Below, one piece after another: positions 7,418-10,871 of a DNA stretch of 10,871 bases. How positions within the stretch are numbered: position 1 is the first letter of the stretch; the number at the start of each line of letters is the position of its first letter. This stretch comes from an uncultured Anaerococcus sp. (GTDB lineage: Bacteria > Bacillota_A > Clostridia > Tissierellales > Peptoniphilaceae): positions 1 through 10,871 of the forward strand of contig CAMEGY010000015.1 in the NCBI GenBank assembly GCA_945916625.1, written 5' to 3'. The notes beneath the pieces are model-generated. The model saw only the letters and a list, made by a program, of their open reading frames with translations. It was not told where the DNA came from and did no database searches. The translations under genes were made by a program, and so were the position numbers.

Positions 7418-9708
7418 AATTTTTATCGACAAGAGATTCAAAATTAAGGATATCCGGCAGAGAAGCCATAGTAAAGGGCATATCCGATGATGGTGGGCTT
7501 TTTGTTCCAGAATATTTTCCAGCCTTTGAGATAAAAGAGAACTTGGACTTATCCTATACTGCCATGGCTTGCAAGATCTTATCTTTATATTTTACAGACT
7601 TTGATAGCGAGGACCTATTTAAGCTAATAGAAAAATCTTACGAAAGCTTTGAAGATGAGATAGTAAAAGTCGCCTACCAAAAAGACTACTACCTAGAGCT
7701 TTACCACGGAAGGACATCAGCCTTTAAGGACTTTGCCCTATGTCTTTTGCCAAACCTTTTATCCTATGCCAAAAAATCCCTAGGTATCAAGGATAAGACC
7801 CTTATCCTTACAGCGACATCAGGTGATACAGGCAAGGCTGCCCTAGAAGGTTTTTATAATACAGAAGATATCGACATCTTAGTTTTATATCCAACAGAAG
7901 GCGTAAGCGATATCCAAAAAACTCAGATGGACTCAACAGCTTCGCTAAATTCAAAGGTTATAGCCATTGACGGCAATTTTGATGATGCCCAAACAGCTGT
8001 TAAAAAAATCTTTAATGACCCAGCTATAAAAGAGGAATTAAAAAAGAAAAATACCTACCTTTCATCAGCCAACTCCATCAATATCGGCAGGCTCTTGCCG
8101 CAGATAGTTTATTATTTCTACGCCTATGCAGATCTTGTCAATAACAAGGAAATAGAATGCGGAGATAAGATAACTTGCTGTGTGCCAACAGGCAACTTCG
8201 GAGATATTCTGGCAGGATTTTATGCCAAACAGATGGGACTACCTATAGAAAAACTTGTAATAGCCTCAAATGACAACAAGGTCCTAACAGACTTTTTCAC
8301 AACAGGGACCTATGATGCTAATAGGGACCTAATCAAAACTATATCCCCATCCATGGATATCCTCGTTTCATCAAACCTAGAAAGATTAATCTTTCATAAG
8401 TCCTCAGACAAGGTCGTCAAAGAAAAAATGGAAGAACTAAGGAAGGATGGAGTCTTTACTTTTGATGGCAAATTTGATGAATTTCTAGCAGGCTACGCAA
8501 ATAAGGAAGATACCGAAAAGACAATTAAAAAAGTCTACGAAGAAGAAGGCTACCTAATAGATCCTCATACAAGCGTGGCCAAGGCTGTTGTAGATAAACT
8601 TGGCCTTGAAAAAACCATGGTCTTATCAACTGCAAGCCCTTACAAGTTTGCCTCATCAGTCCTAAAAGCCCTAGGAGAAAATCCAGGCAAGGATGAATTT
8701 GAAAATATAAAATCCCTTTATGATAAAACAGGGGTGAAAATCCCAAGTGAAATAAGGAAACTAAAGGGAAAGAAAATTATCCACCAGACAAAAATCAAAA
8801 AGGATGAAATTGCTAGAGAAGTTCTCAAATTTGCATCAAGGGGCAAGAGAATATCAGTCCCAGCCACCTCAGCCAACCTAGGACCAGGCTTTGATGCCTT
8901 GGGTCTTGCCCTAAATCTTTATAATACTTGCGAATTTAGGCTAAGAGATGATGGGAAAAGTTTTGAATCAAATTTAAAGGAAAACCTAATCTACAAAGCC
9001 TATAAATTTACCTTTGACTATTATAAGGAAAAAGCAAGACCAGTTGCTTTTGACCTAGAGGTAGATATACCAATTTCAAGAGGCTTAGGCTCATCTGCAG
9101 CCTGCATAGTTATGGGAGTTATGGCAGCCTTTGAAGTCATGGGAAGAAATCTTGATAAAAAAGAAATCCTAAAAATTGCAACATCCATTGAAGGCCACCC
9201 AGACAACGTCAGTCCAGCCATCTTTGGAGGAGCAGGAGTATCGATACTAGAGGAAGGCAAAGTCTACCTAGAAAAATTTGAAATCTCAGAGAAATTCAAA
9301 TTCTTAACCTTAGTCCCAGACTTTAGACTATCGACAGAAAAAGCTAGACTCGCCCTCCCACAAACCTACCCAAAAGCCGACGCAGTCTTCAATATAGCTA
9401 GGGTCGCCATGCTAGTCCTAGCCCTAGAGTCAGGAGATGCTGCCAACCTAAAAGTAGCCCTAGCAGATAAAATCCACCAACCCTACAGATTTGACCTAAT
9501 ACCAGAAATAGAAAAAATCGAAAAAATTATAAAAGAATCTGGAGCCCTATCCTACTACCTAAGCGGCGCAGGATCAACAATCATGCTAGTCCTAGACAAG
9601 GATGATAATAAATCAGAAAAAGAAATAAGAGAAAACCTAAAAAAATTATCAGATAACTATGACCTAAAAGCTCTGGAAATAGATAGGAAGGGAGCTTTTG
9701 TGATTTAG
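7414..9708 (+). CDS. thrC-thrB: Fused threonine synthase / homoserine kinase (ThrC-ThrB), 764 residues
   Basis: One uninterrupted frame encodes the last two enzymes of threonine synthesis in reverse reaction order. Residues 1 to about 475 are PLP-dependent threonine synthase (O-phosphohomoserine to threonine): N-terminal DGGLFVPE, the PLP lysine K105 in HGRTSAFKDF (98-107), TATSGDTGKAA (133-143) and VPTGNFGDI. Residues from about 479 to 764 are homoserine kinase of the GHMP family (homoserine + ATP to O-phosphohomoserine): SVPATSANLGPGFDALG (481-497), the ATP loop PISRGLGSSAA (553-563), GHPDNVSPAIFGGAG (594-608) and the C-terminal SGAGST (717-722). Both halves are full length with every motif present, so both activities are expected. 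The junction has almost no linker. The start overlaps the hom stop by 4 bp; a fused product would couple kinase output to synthase input. Base use differs from the preceding genes: C>G, with many CTA, CCA and GCC codons. Confidence 0.93.
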   Translation: MKFLSTRDSKLRISGREAIVKGISDDGGLFVPEYFPAFEIKENLDLSYTAMACKILSLYFTDFDSEDLFKLIEKSYESFEDEIVKVAYQKDYYLELYHGRTSAFKDFALCLLPNLLSYAKKSLGIKDKTLILTATSGDTGKAALEGFYNTEDIDILVLYPTEGVSDIQKTQMDSTASLNSKVIAIDGNFDDAQTAVKKIFNDPAIKEELKKKNTYLSSANSINIGRLLPQIVYYFYAYADLVNNKEIECGDKITCCVPTGNFGDILAGFYAKQMGLPIEKLVIASNDNKVLTDFFTTGTYDANRDLIKTISPSMDILVSSNLERLIFHKSSDKVVKEKMEELRKDGVFTFDGKFDEFLAGYANKEDTEKTIKKVYEEEGYLIDPHTSVAKAVVDKLGLEKTMVLSTASPYKFASSVLKALGENPGKDEFENIKSLYDKTGVKIPSEIRKLKGKKIIHQTKIKKDEIAREVLKFASRGKRISVPATSANLGPGFDALGLALNLYNTCEFRLRDDGKSFESNLKENLIYKAYKFTFDYYKEKARPVAFDLEVDIPISRGLGSSAACIVMGVMAAFEVMGRNLDKKEILKIATSIEGHPDNVSPAIFGGAGVSILEEGKVYLEKFEISEKFKFLTLVPDFRLSTEKARLALPQTYPKADAVFNIARVAMLVLALESGDAANLKVALADKIHQPYRFDLIPEIEKIEKIIKESGALSYYLSGAGSTIMLVLDKDDNKSEKEIRENLKKLSDNYDLKALEIDRKGAFVI

Positions 9709-9862
9709 ATATCGCCTAAAATATATAGATAAAAAGAAATAAGTTCCAAAAAACATTGACTTGTTATATAATATTTATATAGCTAAGATTGTAAAAAATT
9801 AAAGTGAATGAAATTAGCTTGATATAAATAAGGAAATGGGATAAAATGAGGATTTGTTTAAT
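9709..9862 (+). promoter_or_regulatory. AT-rich CRISPR leader with possible promoter
   Basis: About 150 bp of very AT-rich DNA lies between the threonine operon and the first repeat, the usual place and composition of a CRISPR leader. A TTGACT (9756-9761) with TATAGC (9778-9783), 16 bp apart, could start the pre-crRNA about 70 nt before repeat 1. No hairpin with a U-run follows the ThrC-ThrB stop, so operon transcripts may also read into the array. Confidence 0.5.
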
Positions 9863-10074
9863 GTTTTACCCGCATACGCGGGGATGATCCTGCTCCAAAA
9901 CAATTTATGAAGTTTATCGAGGAGTTTTACCCGCATACGCGGGGATGATCCTAGTATTGCCTACCATAAACCCTGGCAAAGTCCGTCTTACCCGCATACG
10001 CGGGGATGATCCTGGAGGCCTATGATAAGGACAGTAAGAAGACTGGTCTTACCCGCATACGCGGGGATGATCCT
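9863..10074 (+). CRISPR. Type I-E-like CRISPR array: four 29-bp repeats, three 32-bp spacers
   Basis: Repeats lie at 9863-9891, 9924-9952, 9985-10013 and 10046-10074, an exact 61-bp period. Spacers are at 9892-9923, 9953-9984 and 10014-10045, each 32 bp. The repeat starts GTTTTACCC and ends GGGGATGATCCT. Its CCCGC...GCGGG arms make a 5-bp stem with an ATAC loop, the hallmark form of type I-E repeats cut by Cas6e; length and spacer size also fit I-E. The repeat orientation places the leader on the left. Repeats 1-2 have GTTTT and repeats 3-4 GTCTT; the shared variant in the distal pair fits growth from the left with an older right end. No cas gene is in this window, so the array is either distant from its cas operon or an orphan. 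Each spacer can be read as one open frame, consistent with capture from coding DNA but too short to prove it. Confidence 0.95.
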
Positions 10075-10111
10075 ATTTTCTTATTTTGTCCTTAAATGCG
10101 ACAATATAGCC

Positions 10112-10166
10112 TTTTATTTTATCACATATCGTGATATAATAAACCTAATAAGTCACATATGGTGAT
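10112..10166 (+). promoter_or_regulatory. Promoter of the XRE/S24 repressor with two operators
   Basis: A perfect -10 TATAAT (10135-10140) has only a weak -35 (TTTTAT, 10112-10117) 17 bp upstream. Operator 1, ATCACATATCGTGAT (10121-10135), fills the space between -35 and -10. Operator 2, GTCACATATGGTGAT (10152-10166), lies just past the start of transcription. Both share TCAC-ATAT-(C/G)-GTGA with dyad symmetry, and their centres are 31 bp apart, about three helical turns, so two dimers would sit on the same DNA face. This is the expected layout for autorepression. The AGGAGG ribosome site (10174-10179) follows. Confidence 0.75.
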
Positions 10167-10183
10167 TAGAGAAAGGAGGCCTC

Positions 10184-10792
10184 ATGAAAATAGGCGACAA
10201 ATTAACATATTTAAGAAACAGTAATAATCTCAGCCAAGCAGAGCTAGCAAAAAAACTAAATATAAGTAGGTCTAGTATAGGAATGTTCGAAAGTAATGCA
10301 AGGACGCCTACCACAGACACACTAGTAAGGTATGCTCAATTCTTTAATGTTTCTATAGATTATTTAATGGGAACTAGTCAGAATAGCAACGCAGAAAAAT
10401 ACACAATCCCAGTATACGCCTCCATATCATGTGGCAATCCTTTTGTAGCAGATGAAAATATATATGACTTTGAAGACGTAGATATAGCCCTAAAAAGCCA
10501 AGGCGAACACTTTGGTCTACTATGCAGAGGAAACTCCATGAGTCCAGAATTTAAAGATGGAGATGTGGCAATAATAAGAAAACAATCAAATATAGATAGT
10601 GGTAATATTGCAGCAGTCAGGATCAATGGCGATGAAGCAACACTAAAAATAGTAAAAAAATCAGAACAAGGCATAACTCTAGTAGCTATAAATCCAGATG
10701 TTTTCCTACCTAGATTCTACTCAAACGAAGAAATAATTAACTTACCAGTAGAAATAATAGGAAAAGTAATAGAAAACAGAAGAAAATATTAG
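10184..10792 (+). CDS. XRE-family repressor with S24 (LexA/CI-like) self-cleavage domain
   Basis: 202 residues from ATG 10184, four bases after AGGAGG. Residues 5-62 are a Cro/CI-type helix-turn-helix (LSQAELAKKLNISRSSIGMF at 16-35, then the typical SIDYLMG at 57-63). Residues 74-200 are a LexA-like S24 peptidase fold with the full self-cleavage set: a Cys83-Gly84 scissile bond (ISCGNPF), nucleophile Ser118 in RGNSMSPEFKDGD, and general base Lys155 in EATLKIVKK. Proteins of this kind repress until RecA filaments stimulate self-cleavage after DNA damage (family knowledge), so SOS-type induction is expected. Two operators at its own promoter imply autoregulation. It may be a phage-type repressor left in the chromosome or a host stress switch. 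No phage genes are visible, and its other targets, including the downstream exported protein or the CRISPR array, are unknown. Confidence 0.9.
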   Translation: MKIGDKLTYLRNSNNLSQAELAKKLNISRSSIGMFESNARTPTTDTLVRYAQFFNVSIDYLMGTSQNSNAEKYTIPVYASISCGNPFVADENIYDFEDVDIALKSQGEHFGLLCRGNSMSPEFKDGDVAIIRKQSNIDSGNIAAVRINGDEATLKIVKKSEQGITLVAINPDVFLPRFYSNEEIINLPVEIIGKVIENRRKY

Positions 10793-10834
10793 ATATTCAG
10801 CCGCAAGGCTTAATATAAATTTAAGGAGGAAATT

Positions 10835-10871
10835 ATGAAAAAAGTACTAATCGCACTACTTGCAGCAGGGC
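10835..10871 (+). CDS. Start of a gene, probably an exported protein (3' end outside window)
   Basis: AAGGAGG (10823-10829) is followed by ATG 10835 and 12 codons reading MKKVLIALLAAG: two lysines and then a hydrophobic run, the beginning of a Sec signal peptide or lipoprotein leader. Nothing can be said about the mature protein. It lies 42 bp after the repressor stop on the same strand. Only a 4-bp GNRA-type hairpin (10799-10810) without a U-run lies between, so cotranscription with the repressor is possible. Confidence 0.6.
   Translation, partial: MKKVLIALLAAG

Noticed and set aside
7000..7600. Replication terminus (skew sign change, dif site)
   Set aside because: The skew reverts in the repressor gene, so the flip is confined to thrCB, and I found no sequence with both XerC- and XerD-type arms near it.
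10799..10810. Hairpin AGCC-GCAA-GGCT as a terminator after the repressor gene
   Set aside because: Four-base stem with no U-run; too weak to call.

Overview
The window reads as chromosome of a low-G+C Gram-positive anaerobe. The evidence is very AT-rich intergenic DNA, AGGAGG-type ribosome sites, Bacillus/Clostridium-like protein families and compact U-run terminators. A Gram-positive anaerobic coccus of the Anaerococcus/Peptoniphilus kind would fit, but that placement is inference.

Left part (1-3000). A DsrE/DsrF-like sulfur-relay gene enters from outside the window and ends at 308, followed by a strong terminator. About 500 bp of non-coding DNA with a cluster of hairpins comes next. Then a DUF2254 membrane-protein gene (809-2096) keeps its promoter and ribosome site but carries two in-frame stops and two frameshifts. 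A further 930 bp holds the debris of at least one more small gene, with terminators left behind. This is a decaying stretch.

Middle (2977-4703). A cysteine-free MerR-family regulator has a textbook MerR promoter: a 19-bp spacer carrying a GTCCC/GGGAC inverted repeat. A class I SAM-dependent methyltransferase follows, closed by a clean terminator.

Threonine operon (4786-9708). A sigma-A promoter and a 14-bp palindromic leader element precede aspartate kinase, homoserine dehydrogenase (TTG start) and one 764-residue protein that fuses threonine synthase to homoserine kinase. Together they cover aspartate to threonine except for aspartate-semialdehyde dehydrogenase (asd), which is not in the window. 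The fusion gene has C>G strand composition, opposite to the two genes before it.

Right part (9709-10871). No terminator is visible after the operon. An AT-rich leader leads into a small type I-E-like CRISPR array (4 repeats of 29 bp, 3 spacers of 32 bp) with no cas genes in view. Next is an XRE/S24 (LexA/CI-like) self-cleaving repressor with two near-identical operators 31 bp apart at its own promoter. The window ends in the first 12 codons of a gene that appears to encode an exported protein.

The most notable items are the ThrC-ThrB fusion with a relict ribosome-site-like sequence at its junction, the CRISPR array next to a self-cleaving repressor, the MerR operator and the composition switch inside the operon.
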